Shown piece after piece: positions 54,362 through 62,757 of a DNA stretch of 64,000 bases. Below the pieces are notes generated by a model. The model saw nothing but the letters and a program-made list of their open reading frames with translations. It did no database searches and was not told the origin of the DNA. Position 1 is the stretch's first letter, and every line of letters begins with the position of its first letter. A program made the translations under genes and the position numbers. The DNA comes from Sphingobacteriaceae bacterium (GTDB lineage: Bacteria; Bacteroidota; Bacteroidia; Sphingobacteriales; Sphingobacteriaceae), in assembly GCA_017745075.1 (NCBI GenBank), contig JAGIAD010000001.1:1-64000 (forward strand), read 5' to 3'.

Positions 54362-55130
54362 GCTGTGCTTCTTTTAAAAATATGTCTGAATGTGATAACC
54401 TTTCGGAAAGGAAATAAATATAAGCCTTACGGTGATCTTCTTTGGTTTCGAAGATTGTTTCACTTTCCAACCAATCATCTGGAATTAAATTGATTACCGC
54501 CGCAATTTTTTCGGGTGTGAGCATTTTAGAAAATTCATCATGAACGCTTTCAAGCTCAGTGGCCCAAGGCAATAGTACATGGTCTTTTACCAGAAAGAAA
54601 GGTTTAACGGCCTGTTCCTGCCAGTTTTGCCAGGAATGATGAAAGTACAGAGAAGCTCCGTGATCAATTAACCAGAGTTCTTTGTGCCAGATCAACATGT
54701 TGGTATTGCGGCAGGTACGGTCCATATTGGTTAAAAAGCAATCTAACCACACAATCTGTGAGGCCAGCTTGGCATCAATCCTGGTTACTGTCGGATCGAA
54801 GGTTATCGCACCGGAAAGGTAATGTAATGCTAAATTTAAGCCAACGCTTGATTTTAACAAATCCTGGATTTCTTCATCAGGTTCAGTTCTTCCGAAAGCC
54901 TCATCGAGATTGGCAAAAACCAGTTCTGGTACACGCAAGCCTAGTATCCGCGCAATTTCACCGCCAATCAGTTCAGCAATCAGCGCCCTGGGGCCCTGGC
55001 CGGCTCCCCTAAATTTAAGAACATAAAGAAAATTATCATCAGCCTCTGCAATAGCGGGCATTGATCCCCCTTCGCGCAAAGGCGTAACGTATCGGGTAAC
55101 ATTTACTGTTCTGAGTTGTAAATCGTTCAT
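54339..55130 (-). CDS. HipA-like kinase family protein
   Basis: A 263-aa protein of the HipA-like kinase family, much shorter than E. coli HipA. Kinase elements look intact: Lys39 (FLYVLKFRGAGQG), catalytic Asp137 with Asn (NMDRTCRNTN) and metal-binding Asp156 (LIDHGASLYFH, a DFG equivalent). No HipB-type HTH partner is adjacent; instead DUF3037 overlaps downstream. A TAAATTTG -7-like box lies at 55192-55185. Substrate unknown; toxin behaviour should not be assumed. Confidence 0.88.
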   Translation of the reverse strand: MNDLQLRTVNVTRYVTPLREGGSMPAIAEADDNFLYVLKFRGAGQGPRALIAELIGGEIARILGLRVPELVFANLDEAFGRTEPDEEIQDLLKSSVGLNLALHYLSGAITFDPTVTRIDAKLASQIVWLDCFLTNMDRTCRNTNMLIWHKELWLIDHGASLYFHHSWQNWQEQAVKPFFLVKDHVLLPWATELESVHDEFSKMLTPEKIAAVINLIPDDWLESETIFETKEDHRKAYIYFLSERLSHSDIFLKEAQHAREVLI

Positions 55131-55264
55131 ATCTGCAGAATAGAATGAGCCATTTATTATCAGGGCATAATTCTAAATTGACCGCAAATTTACTAGAATT
55201 CCGGCAATAAATCAGTCAGACTTTAGTCCTAATGCTTAAAACAATAATGATCAATACCTCGCAA

Positions 55265-55453
55265 TTAGTCGTGCCCTAAATAAGCATTTCCGGCAGGAGT
55301 CATGGCGGCCGACCATTGTACCGATTCGCGGTTGATCTTAATCAGGCCCATGCTTTCCAGTTCTTCATACTCGTCTTCCATACCGCCCAAAACTGATGAA
55401 CTAACCTGTTGGTTGATGACTTCCAATAGTGATATAATTTCTGATCTTTCCAT
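55265..55453 (-). CDS. Small hypothetical protein, winged-helix-like
   Basis: A 62-aa protein (MERSEIISLLEVINQQV...). The 14-residue hydrophobic extension in the track is probably not translated, as the ATG at 55453 begins a cleaner helix. The pattern of a helix, EELESMGLIKINRE and a C-terminal TPAGNAYLG looks like half of a winged helix or a wHTH tail. Unknown function; about 135 bp upstream of the HipA-like gene on the same strand. Confidence 0.6.
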   Translation of the reverse strand: MERSEIISLLEVINQQVSSSVLGGMEDEYEELESMGLIKINRESVQWSAAMTPAGNAYLGHD

Positions 55454-55562
55454 AACAATATCAATTAGATAATGAACTAACATAAATATACTCAAAATGT
55501 TTCTTGCTTAATTAAACATTTTCAGTGCTTTAAGGTTGTATTTATACCCTGTTCTGATTGTT

Positions 55563-55943
55563 ATGGAAGCTCACATTTATTATTTATTTATAATGGCCCT
55601 GCCTGTTGCCTGTATTGCCTGGACGGTTACCAAGGAAGAAGTTTTTAAAGAAGTACGTGAATTTTGTATAGCGCGTTCGAAACACGGCAACAAACTCATT
55701 AAACGGAAATTTTTCTATGTTTTTACCTGCGAATATTGTTTTAGCCATTACGTTACCGCTATTTTATTGCTGATTACCAGGTTTACCTTAATTTATCCGG
55801 ATTGGCGTGGTTATTTTATTGCCTTTTTTTCCATTGTTTGGATTGCAAATGTTTACATGAGCTTATACAATATCATCAGAATTGACCTAAAAAAAGAAAA
55901 AATAAAGGCAGCAAAAGAAGAATCGGAGCTTAAAAACGATTAA
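55563..55943 (+). CDS. Membrane protein with CxxC motif (DUF1360-like)
   Basis: A 126-aa protein from the ATG at 55563 (MEAHIYYLFIMALP). It has about three helices (4-24, 66-82 and 88-108) and CEYCFSHYVTAILLL, a CxxC-xxH arrangement like that of DUF1360 proteins (CxxCxG type). The C-terminus is Lys/Glu-rich. The family match is tentative. Divergent from the small gene at 55265. Confidence 0.65.
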   Translation: MEAHIYYLFIMALPVACIAWTVTKEEVFKEVREFCIARSKHGNKLIKRKFFYVFTCEYCFSHYVTAILLLITRFTLIYPDWRGYFIAFFSIVWIANVYMSLYNIIRIDLKKEKIKAAKEESELKND

Positions 55944-55986
55944 ACCTTTTTGTAATGCCACTGCTTTAATTGATAAATTACAGGTT

Positions 55987-56190
55987 ATGCCATCGTCAGT
56001 AATTAAGTATTTTAGTTATGATAAAGATACCAGTACATTGAAAATCATATTCACTACCGGTATGATTTACCTCTATAAAAGTGTCCCAGAAAAAGTGTAT
56101 AAACTGTTAAAGGCTTCAGGATCAAAAGGTCGGTATTTTAACGCTTATATAAGAGACAAATTTAAATTTCAGAAACTGGATGAAGAATGA
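55987..56190 (+). CDS. KTSC domain protein
   Basis: A 67-aa protein that is essentially one KTSC domain (SVIKYFSYDKDTSTLKIIF, then YLYKSVPEKVYKLLKASGSK and GRYFNAYIRDKF). This is the small domain resembling the C-terminus of lysyl-tRNA synthetase; its role in stand-alone form is unknown. Length is complete. It overlaps the following short ORF by 11 bp. Confidence 0.88.
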   Translation: MPSSVIKYFSYDKDTSTLKIIFTTGMIYLYKSVPEKVYKLLKASGSKGRYFNAYIRDKFKFQKLDEE

Positions 56191-56380
56191 TATGATAATG
56201 GTGCTGACAGGATCGAAAAAAGAAATTGAGATAAAATATAACTTAAGAAAAAAAAATTATTTTTCGCTTATCTCAACCCACATCCATAAACCCTTATATA
56301 TTAACATCTTAATCACGGACCAACATGAACCCTATGCAATAAACTATAATATTAAAGTAAAAGAAATGCCAAACGATTAG
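56180..56380 (+). CDS. Possible small hypothetical protein
   Basis: A 66-aa ORF overlapping the KTSC gene by 11 bp, in an AT-rich stretch. The sequence alternates charged and hydrophobic residues in a beta-like pattern (KPLYINILITDQHEPY). The overlap and co-direction favour a real gene, but no family is recognised and codon use is poor, so it may be spurious. Confidence 0.35.
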   Translation: MKNDMIMVLTGSKKEIEIKYNLRKKNYFSLISTHIHKPLYINILITDQHEPYAINYNIKVKEMPND

Positions 56381-56430
56381 GAATTTCACAAACTAGTCTT
56401 ATATTTGTCCCCGAGAGCGTTAATTTAGAT

Positions 56431-56466
56431 ACGGGTATATGGCTTAGGCTGTATGCCCGTTTTTTA
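56431..56466 (+). terminator. Hairpin terminator at the 3' end of the KTSC unit, overlapping the idi stop
   Basis: ACGGGTAT pairs with ATGCCCGT (one G-T wobble) and is followed by TTTTTTATT on the plus strand. The idi stop codon (56446-56444, minus strand) lies inside the loop, so convergent transcripts overlap here. Confidence 0.6.
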
Positions 56467-56986
56467 TTCCTGCAATTGATGGATGTGCTACAACTTTATC
56501 AAAACAGATCCTTAACCATGGCGTATAAATATTAGGATTAACAGCCATATCATGTGCCAGTTCCTCCAAATCCACATATTTAAATGCTTCTACTTCATCA
56601 TGGTTTATAACTGGTAATTCATCACTCATACCAAAAAAAACATGGTCTACCTCATGTTCCGTTAAGCCATCTTCAAACACGGCCTTATAGGTAAATTTAA
56701 ACAGGAAATCCAATTCGCACTTCATACCCATTTCTTCCTGCAGTCTCCTTTTTGCAGCGAAGATATTACTTTCCCCGGCACGGGGATGACTGCAGCAGCT
56801 ATTGGTCCACAAGCCCGCTGAATGATATTTGCTCAACGCCCTTTGTTGCAGTAACAGTTCGCATTTAGAGTTAAAAATAAAAACAGAAAACGCACGGTGC
56901 AATACACCTTTCTGATGTGCTTCCATTTTGCCCATCTGCCCTTTAGGCACATCCTCCTCATCAACCAAAATAACCTGTTCTTCCAT
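56444..56986 (-). CDS. idi: Isopentenyl-diphosphate delta-isomerase (type 1)
   Basis: A 180-aa Nudix-fold enzyme that interconverts IPP and DMAPP. The active-site Cys is in LWTNSCCSHPRAGES, and the Nudix-type block EEMGMKCELDFLFKF and metal-binding EHEVDHVFFG follow. Length is typical. It starts one base after the phytoene synthase stop, so it is the last gene of the carotenoid unit carH-crtB-idi and raises DMAPP supply for that pathway. Confidence 0.95.
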   Translation of the reverse strand: MEEQVILVDEEDVPKGQMGKMEAHQKGVLHRAFSVFIFNSKCELLLQQRALSKYHSAGLWTNSCCSHPRAGESNIFAAKRRLQEEMGMKCELDFLFKFTYKAVFEDGLTEHEVDHVFFGMSDELPVINHDEVEAFKYVDLEELAHDMAVNPNIYTPWLRICFDKVVAHPSIAGIKNGHTA

Positions 56987-57823
56987 TTAAATTACATTTA
57001 ACCTGTTGCGGATAATGGAATCGAACATCAAACCAACTTTACGCGTGTTCGAAATCCTTATCCGTTCGGTCATGATTTTTTCAGCACTTAAGCGCTTTAT
57101 CTTCGTGAATAATTTTTTATAATAGATATAAGACAAATATACACCATTCCTGGAAGCTGCGGGCAACAGTTTAATACCCTTTAGTGCGATGGCAAATTCT
57201 GTTTCAATTTCTTTTTCGATTTCTTTTTTTTGATGATCGCAAAATAAGGCCAGATTAACGCTGGGAAAGTAATTTCGCCCCAGTGTTTGATGATCGGCCT
57301 TTACATCTCTCAAAAAATTAACCTTCTGAAATGCAGAACCCAATTTCATGGCATAAGGTTTCAGCTGCTCATAATCTGCAGTGCTGCCATGGGTAAAAAC
57401 TTTTAAGCACATCAGCCCCACTACCTCTGCAGAACCTAAAATGTATTCGTTATAAAGTTCGGAGGTATATTTTTGTTCTGAAAGGTCCATTTCCATGCTC
57501 TTAAGAAAAAGGACAATCAGCTCCCTGTCTATCTGGTATTGACTTACAACCTTTTGAAACGAATTGATCACGGGATTTAAACTAATCCCCAGGTCAATGG
57601 CTTCAAAGGTATCCTGCTTAAATTTATCCAATAAAAATTTCTTGTTATAACCATGGAAGCTGTCTACAATTTCATCAGCTAAACGAACAAACCCATAAAT
57701 AGCATGTATAGGCTGGCGTAGTTCCTTACCCAGAAAATAAATACCATAAGAAAAACTGGTACTGTATAACTTAGTTGTAAGCCGGCTACAATCGGCAGAT
57801 AGTTGATCAAAAATTTCTTTCAT
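56987..57823 (-). CDS. crtB: Phytoene synthase (squalene/phytoene synthase family)
   Basis: A 278-aa prenyl transferase. Both Asp-rich motifs are intact: D50-E-I-V-D54 (RLADEIVDSF) and D173-V-K-A-D177 (FLRDVKADHQTLGRNYFP); the latter with the Tyr-Phe-Pro ending is the family signature. It condenses two GGPP to phytoene. I start at the ATG at 57823 (MKEIFDQLSA), which overlaps the end of the upstream regulator gene by 17 bp. The tracked start 13 codons earlier would lie deeper in that gene. No crtI desaturase is adjacent. Confidence 0.9.
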   Translation of the reverse strand: MKEIFDQLSADCSRLTTKLYSTSFSYGIYFLGKELRQPIHAIYGFVRLADEIVDSFHGYNKKFLLDKFKQDTFEAIDLGISLNPVINSFQKVVSQYQIDRELIVLFLKSMEMDLSEQKYTSELYNEYILGSAEVVGLMCLKVFTHGSTADYEQLKPYAMKLGSAFQKVNFLRDVKADHQTLGRNYFPSVNLALFCDHQKKEIEKEIETEFAIALKGIKLLPAASRNGVYLSYIYYKKLFTKIKRLSAEKIMTERIRISNTRKVGLMFDSIIRNRLNVI

Positions 57824-58712
57824 GTAAAACAGGGTATTGTATTGTTTTTTCAAATTCGCCAAGTGTTTTAAACCAGTTGATGTGATCGATACGGTTGAGC
57901 TTACCTATAACTTCACTGTTTCCGGCAAGGTGGATTTTAGTAGATGAGCATATTTCAGACAATTGATCTATGATTTTTTGCGCTGTAGACGCTAGCCTTG
58001 ATTTAATCATAAAAAATAAAACATGGCTTACTTTTACAGTGGATAATACCCGCTTAATTGAATCCAGCGGAACTTTACTGCCTAAAAAAATAACCTGGTG
58101 ATGGTGCATCCTCAACATGTAACTGGCAAAAAGCAGCCCAATATCGTGATCCTCATCTTCTGGTAGAAAAAGAAGCCATTTTTCTCCGGAATGTCCTGTC
58201 AGCTGTAGATTATTAATATGCGTAAATATTTTTTGCCGGATAATATTACATAAGAAATGCTCATGTGCCGGGCAAATATCGTCTTTTCGCCACATTAAAC
58301 CCAAACGGACCAATAATGGGTATATAATTTTCCGGTAGCAGTCAGAAAGCCCCAACTTATAAATGCCCTGATCAATTAAATCATTAAATGAACACTCATC
58401 GAACGCTAAACCATAACTGATAAGTTGTGAAATATAATAATCGGCTTGCTCATCATCAGATGAATAAGAAAACTGCTGATCGAAAAGTTTATCAATCCCT
58501 TCATCAGAAAGGCTGCAGATTTTAGAAATTTTAAAGCCGCTTTTAGTTAAACTTACAATATTTAACAGTTTTCTGAGCTGCCTATCATCGTACAAACGTG
58601 TATTGCCCTGAGATCGCATCGGACTCAAAGCCTTATACCGCTGTTCCCAAATCCTGATGGTATGAGAATGAATGCCCGAAAGCTGTTCAAGATCTGAAAT
58701 AGAGTAAGTCAT
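57807..58712 (-). CDS. carH: MerR-type, cobalamin-binding transcriptional regulator (CarH-like)
   Basis: A 301-aa regulator. Residues 1-70 form a MerR HTH (YSISDLEQLSGIHSHTIRIW, RYKALSPMRSQGNTRLYDD). The middle carries the CarH cap motif W141-x9-E151-H152 (WRKDDICPAHEH) and the Rossmann part has E187-x-H189-x-x-G192 (EDEDHDIG), whose His supplies the lower cobalt ligand in known CarH proteins. This predicts an adenosylcobalamin photoreceptor that represses in the dark and releases DNA in light. It leads the crtB-idi transcript. A perfect inverted repeat covers the sequence just upstream of its ATG. Confidence 0.88.
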   Translation of the reverse strand: MTYSISDLEQLSGIHSHTIRIWEQRYKALSPMRSQGNTRLYDDRQLRKLLNIVSLTKSGFKISKICSLSDEGIDKLFDQQFSYSSDDEQADYYISQLISYGLAFDECSFNDLIDQGIYKLGLSDCYRKIIYPLLVRLGLMWRKDDICPAHEHFLCNIIRQKIFTHINNLQLTGHSGEKWLLFLPEDEDHDIGLLFASYMLRMHHHQVIFLGSKVPLDSIKRVLSTVKVSHVLFFMIKSRLASTAQKIIDQLSEICSSTKIHLAGNSEVIGKLNRIDHINWFKTLGEFEKTIQYPVLHERNF

Positions 58713-58715
58713 TTT

Positions 58716-58749
58716 TTTGTTTAAATATATTTAATAAAATTTAAACAAA
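58716..58749. promoter_or_regulatory. Inverted-repeat operator candidate at the carH promoter
   Basis: TTTGTTTAAAT and ATTTAAACAAA are perfect 11-bp complements 12 bp apart, ending 4 bp before the carH ATG (minus strand). A TATATTTA box lies inside, so repressor binding would block carH-crtB-idi transcription. Confidence 0.6.
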
Positions 58750-58886
58750 ATGAAGAAGAAAAAGTTTTTTATTAAATCAGAAATTTGACTTCCGATAATT
58801 GCTGTAGCAGTAACCATTTGAGTTCATAGTTGATAAAAACCTCATATAGCAGAAATGCAGCTACTGATAATGAATGATAAACAGAT

Positions 58887-59162
58887 CTAAAATATTTTTT
58901 CGGTAAGCAGTACCCCTCTTTCCCCATTGCCGGTTTCTATGGTATGTACATGTTTATACGAATGACTAAAAAAATCGTAACCATGTTCCCTTTCTTTAAT
59001 AGAAACCGAACTTAAGGGGTAATTTAAATTGGTTTGCATACACTGCAAACTGCCGTTTGCCAGTAAAAGAAAGTCACAGTCGTAACCTTGCTCCTGCAGT
59101 TCAATAACCTTTTTGGTAATAGATACGTTCAATCTGTTGGTAGTGCGGATTCTATTTTTCAT
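58887..59162 (-). CDS. Small hypothetical protein
   Basis: A 91-aa protein with a helical N-terminus (VSITKKVIELQEQGYDCDF) followed by a beta-rich part (FLLLANGSLQCMQTNLNYPL, HVHTIETGNGERGVLLTEKI). I recognise no catalytic motif. Similar short proteins are common in related genomes (from memory). It lies upstream of the carH unit on the same strand with a 174-bp gap that contains the carH operator, so it is probably transcribed separately. Confidence 0.65.
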   Translation of the reverse strand: MKNRIRTTNRLNVSITKKVIELQEQGYDCDFLLLANGSLQCMQTNLNYPLSSVSIKEREHGYDFFSHSYKHVHTIETGNGERGVLLTEKIF

Positions 59163-59444
59163 GGGATATTGTTTTAGATCATTAAGGATGATTATTTGAT
59201 TATTAAATGTATTGATAAATAATCACTATTCAAAGCACAATAAACTGTAATACAATTAATTATGTTGTTTTATTATTACAACTAATAATTTTGACATTTA
59301 TTTTGGCAGACCCCATCTCTTCCATAAAAAAACATATGCGTATCATATTTACTACAAAAAACGCCCAAACATCATTACAGACCTAAAATAATTTCTTTAT
59401 TTAAAAAGCATGCTATAATTTCGCTTAACCTAAAACACATCCTA

Positions 59445-60185
59445 ATGAAATTAACATGTATCGTAATTGATGACGATATTTATGCCGTCAATGGTATAAT
59501 GTCCTACATCAATAAACTCGCAAACTTTCATTTGATAAAATCGTATACAGATCCGCTAGAGGCATTAAATGAAGTTACTGCAGGAGATCATGTTGATATC
59601 ATTTTTATAGATGTTGATATGCCTATGATTTCGGGCCTGGAATTATCAAAATCCATCAGGCATAAAGCAGATAAATTAATATTTACCACTTCGCATTCTA
59701 AATATGCTTATGAAGCTTTTGAATTGAATGCAAGTGCATACCTGTTAAAACCATATACCTTTGCCCGCTTTGCAGAAACCATAAACAGGTTATTCCCACT
59801 AAGCCCCGCATTACCTCATGTGGATATTAAGCAAGAGGATGATTATTTTTTTGTAAGGAATAAAAATCAAAAGAACAGTCTGATTAAGGTGAGATATGCA
59901 GATATTGTTGTGATAGAAAGCTTACAAAACTACGTCAGGATTTTTACGTTAAGCGAAACGATCGTATCATACATTGCTTTATCAGAAATAAAAATTATTC
60001 TAAAAGACCATCAGAATTTTGCCCAGGCACACCGTTCATTTATTATTGCCAAAAACTACATCGAAAAAGTAGAAGGTAATACCTTAAGAATGATCAATGA
60101 TCTAACTATAAACATCGGAAATCGTTACCGTGAAAGCATACAAGAGTACATCAAAGAAAAAACGATCAAAACCAACCGGTCTTAA
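59445..60185 (+). CDS. LytTR-family response regulator
   Basis: A 246-aa regulator: a receiver domain (about 1-118; D9-D11 acidic pocket, phosphosite D56 in IIFIDVDMP, Lys in LLKPY) and a LytTR DNA-binding domain (about 140-235; VIESLQNYVRIFT, FAQAHRSFIIAKNYIEKVEG). It is followed 92 bp later by its likely kinase. The 282-bp gap upstream holds no clear gene. Confidence 0.93.
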   Translation: MKLTCIVIDDDIYAVNGIMSYINKLANFHLIKSYTDPLEALNEVTAGDHVDIIFIDVDMPMISGLELSKSIRHKADKLIFTTSHSKYAYEAFELNASAYLLKPYTFARFAETINRLFPLSPALPHVDIKQEDDYFFVRNKNQKNSLIKVRYADIVVIESLQNYVRIFTLSETIVSYIALSEIKIILKDHQNFAQAHRSFIIAKNYIEKVEGNTLRMINDLTINIGNRYRESIQEYIKEKTIKTNRS

Positions 60186-60277
60186 ACTAAATTTTTAGTA
60201 TTTTCGTTATCTAAACAATTAACCACTGGTGGTTGTATAGTTTAGCATATATAGCCGTTCCCCAATTCTCAAGCGAA

Positions 60278-61363
60278 ATGACTCTAATCAATAAAAAGAA
60301 TAGTTTCAACAAAATTTTAAGCTGGCTTTTTGACAAAAGACTTCATATTTTAATTTGGACCATATTCATATTTTACGAGGCCATAATCGTCGGCATCTTT
60401 GTCGGCAGATTCTCTGCACCAGTCACCTACATTATTTTTTATAGTTTAAACATTGCTACATTTTATTTCCATGCACACGTAGTTATGTTTTTTGCGCTAA
60501 AAAATCCAAGTGAAAGGTGGTGGAAATTACCTTTGTTTATTTTACTCGAACTGATTGCATATATAATATTAACTGTTTGTTTAGATTATATTCTAATTCA
60601 TTATACCAATTATAGCGGCCCTGTTAAACTGATATTTAATGCCGCTTTCTTTGCTGCACCGGTTTATCGTGCCATATACTTTATGTGTTTTGCAACCAGT
60701 TACTATTTTCTCCTTAATTTTTTTGAAGAGCGGAAAAAGGTTGAAGACCTTGAAAAACAACGGTTAAATAATATTATTCAAATAGCCAAATCGGAAAATG
60801 CTTTTTTGAAAGCGCAAATACAGCCGCACCTGTTATTTAATACGTTAGATTTTATTTATCAAAATGCTAAAGATTCTTCTCCTGTTGCTGCTGAAGCCAT
60901 CCATTCACTGGCGGAGATGATGCGCTATTCTGTTGACAGCAATCAGGATAAAGAATTTATTTTGCTTGATGAGGAGATTAACCAGGTAGAAAATCTCATC
61001 AACCTGCACCAGCTCCGTAAAGATCACCATATACAGCTCCGTTTCTGGTACGATGATGAAATACGCCAGGTTAAAATCATTCCATTAGTATTAATTACTT
61101 TGGTAGAGAATATGTTTAAACATGGTGAGCTGCTTACAGCATCGCATCCTGCCGAAGTGAGCTTAAAGATTGAAAACAATCAACTTATCATAGAAACCTC
61201 AAACCTGATCAAGGCTGTTAAAGATAACTCAGGTTTAAGTTCCGGAATAGAAAATATAAAAAAGCGTTTAGCCTATACTTACGGTAAAAATGCCGAATTC
61301 AACAGCTTCATTGATTCCAACCAGTATTTCAGGGTAATCCTGGCAATTAAACTTAATTACTAA
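60278..61363 (+). CDS. LytS-type sensor histidine kinase
   Basis: A 361-aa membrane kinase. Four hydrophobic helices in the first 150 residues are followed by a short coiled coil (EERKKVEDLEKQRLNN) and a His_kinase domain with the H box QPHLLFNTLDF, N box LVENMFKHGE and G box SGIENIKKRLAYTYG. The track start is TTG; I prefer the ATG at 60278, 15 codons later, because it directly precedes the basic stretch before the first helix. No periplasmic sensor domain, so it senses within the membrane. Probably phosphorylates the preceding LytTR regulator. Confidence 0.9.
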   Translation: MTLINKKNSFNKILSWLFDKRLHILIWTIFIFYEAIIVGIFVGRFSAPVTYIIFYSLNIATFYFHAHVVMFFALKNPSERWWKLPLFILLELIAYIILTVCLDYILIHYTNYSGPVKLIFNAAFFAAPVYRAIYFMCFATSYYFLLNFFEERKKVEDLEKQRLNNIIQIAKSENAFLKAQIQPHLLFNTLDFIYQNAKDSSPVAAEAIHSLAEMMRYSVDSNQDKEFILLDEEINQVENLINLHQLRKDHHIQLRFWYDDEIRQVKIIPLVLITLVENMFKHGELLTASHPAEVSLKIENNQLIIETSNLIKAVKDNSGLSSGIENIKKRLAYTYGKNAEFNSFIDSNQYFRVILAIKLNY

Positions 61364-61509
61364 TTTTATCTTAAAACTTCAAATTAGGCAATAATCACAA
61401 AATAAAAGCTGGTTTTTCTTGCTGAATATTTAAAAAATCCATTTCGGATACGTTTTTTTTTTATTTTATTGGTCGAAATTGTAATTTGCATTAACTAAAC
61501 CTATAAAAA

Positions 61510-62259
61510 ATGTCAATAACTTGTATCGCTATTGATGATGAGCCCCATTCTCTGGAAAGCTTAATAGCATGTATGGAGAAGCTGCCCAATTTAAAGCTTG
61601 TTCAAACCTTCACCGAACCGCTCCAGGCCCTTGCAGAAATATCGGTATCTAATCCTGTCGACATTATTTTTATGGATGTCGAAATGCCTTCTCTTTCCGG
61701 GATCGAACTCGCAAGCCTGTTAAGGCAAAAAACCAAACACCTGGTATTTACCACAGCGCACACAAAGTACGCGATCGATGCCTTTAAGGTAGACGCAGAT
61801 GCTTATTTGCTTAAACCCTACTCCATTTTACATTTTACTAAAACAATAAACAACCTCTACCCTGCTGGAAAAAAAGAACAGCATCCTTTTTCCATTTTCG
61901 ACGATCATTTCTTCTACATCCCGCTGCAAGGGGAAAATGACGATTTGGTAAGAATAGATCTGAATGAATTGATTGCAATAGAAGAAGTGGGTGAAAATGT
62001 CAGGTTTAAAACTTTAAAAAATGCCTTTCTAAGTGCAAAGTCTAATTTTATCAAGACTTTGTTCATGTTAAAAAAACACTCTGCATTTATCCAGATCAAT
62101 CCTACGGTTGTTATAGCAAAACAACATATCAAGAGTGTATTGGGCAACAAAGTATTGCTTTCTAGCGAAACATCCTTCACTGTTTCGGGTATTTATACAG
62201 AACTTTTCGAAAACTTTCTCAAAAATAACCTGCTGCAGGAAAAATCCCGCCTGGCATGA
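61510..62259 (+). CDS. Second LytTR-family response regulator (paralogue)
   Basis: A 249-aa protein with the same layout as the regulator at 59445: D9/D10 and phosphosite D56 (IIFMDVEMPS), then a LytTR-like domain (LIAIEEVGENVRFKTL, SAFIQINPTVVIAKQHIKSVLG). The receiver is close to its neighbour, while the DNA-binding half has diverged (FIQINPTVVI where the paralogue has FAQAHRSFII). No kinase of its own is adjacent; it may share the LytS protein just upstream. Confidence 0.88.
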   Translation: MSITCIAIDDEPHSLESLIACMEKLPNLKLVQTFTEPLQALAEISVSNPVDIIFMDVEMPSLSGIELASLLRQKTKHLVFTTAHTKYAIDAFKVDADAYLLKPYSILHFTKTINNLYPAGKKEQHPFSIFDDHFFYIPLQGENDDLVRIDLNELIAIEEVGENVRFKTLKNAFLSAKSNFIKTLFMLKKHSAFIQINPTVVIAKQHIKSVLGNKVLLSSETSFTVSGIYTELFENFLKNNLLQEKSRLA

Positions 62260-62376
62260 TAATGTAGTCTTTAACGGCTTAAAATCGGTATCCCGAATCA
62301 ATTTTTATCGCATTTTCAAAACAATACATTCCAAAAATTTGTATTAAGGTAATCTATTTGTTTTTATTTAATTGAT

Positions 62377-62748
62377 TTGCCTGTTTTGAAAAGAGTGCTG
62401 GTTGTGGATGATGATCCAGATATATTAGAAGTTTTCCAGAATGTATTAGAAACTGAATATTACCAGGTTTATCCGCTATTGTCGCCACGGTATATTTTTA
62501 AAGCAATTGAAGATTTTGATCCCGATCTGATTATTCTAGACATTATGCTGAACGGAATGGACGGACGTGCGGTGTTCAATAAGTTAAGGCTAAATCCCGA
62601 AACAGAGCGCATTCCCGTTATTATGGCATCGGCCAGGTATGACGAAAACTATATTTCATCGCAGAGCTACCATCCGGACGATTATTTAGAAAAGCCATTT
62701 AACATTGCTCATTTACTTCAAAAAGTAAATGCTTTAACACAAAATTAA
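62377..62748 (+). CDS. Single-domain response regulator
   Basis: A 123-aa receiver only. Acidic residues D11-D13 (VVDDDPDILEVF), phosphosite D55 (LIILDIMLNG) and Lys in YLEKPFNIAHLL are present. There is no ATG; the start is TTG at 62377 or TTG at 62386. The beta-barrel protein gene begins 9 bp after its stop, so they are co-transcribed. It resembles the lone receiver at 95-484. Confidence 0.85.
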   Translation: MPVLKRVLVVDDDPDILEVFQNVLETEYYQVYPLLSPRYIFKAIEDFDPDLIILDIMLNGMDGRAVFNKLRLNPETERIPVIMASARYDENYISSQSYHPDDYLEKPFNIAHLLQKVNALTQN

Positions 62749-62757
62749 AAATCAGAT

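Noticed and set aside
54339-55130. Classical HipBA toxin-antitoxin system
   Set aside because: No HipB-type HTH gene is adjacent and the kinase is of the shorter HipA-like family paired with DUF3037.
59336-59386. 16-codon ORF upstream of the first LytTR regulator
   Set aside because: Too short and without supporting context; probably chance.
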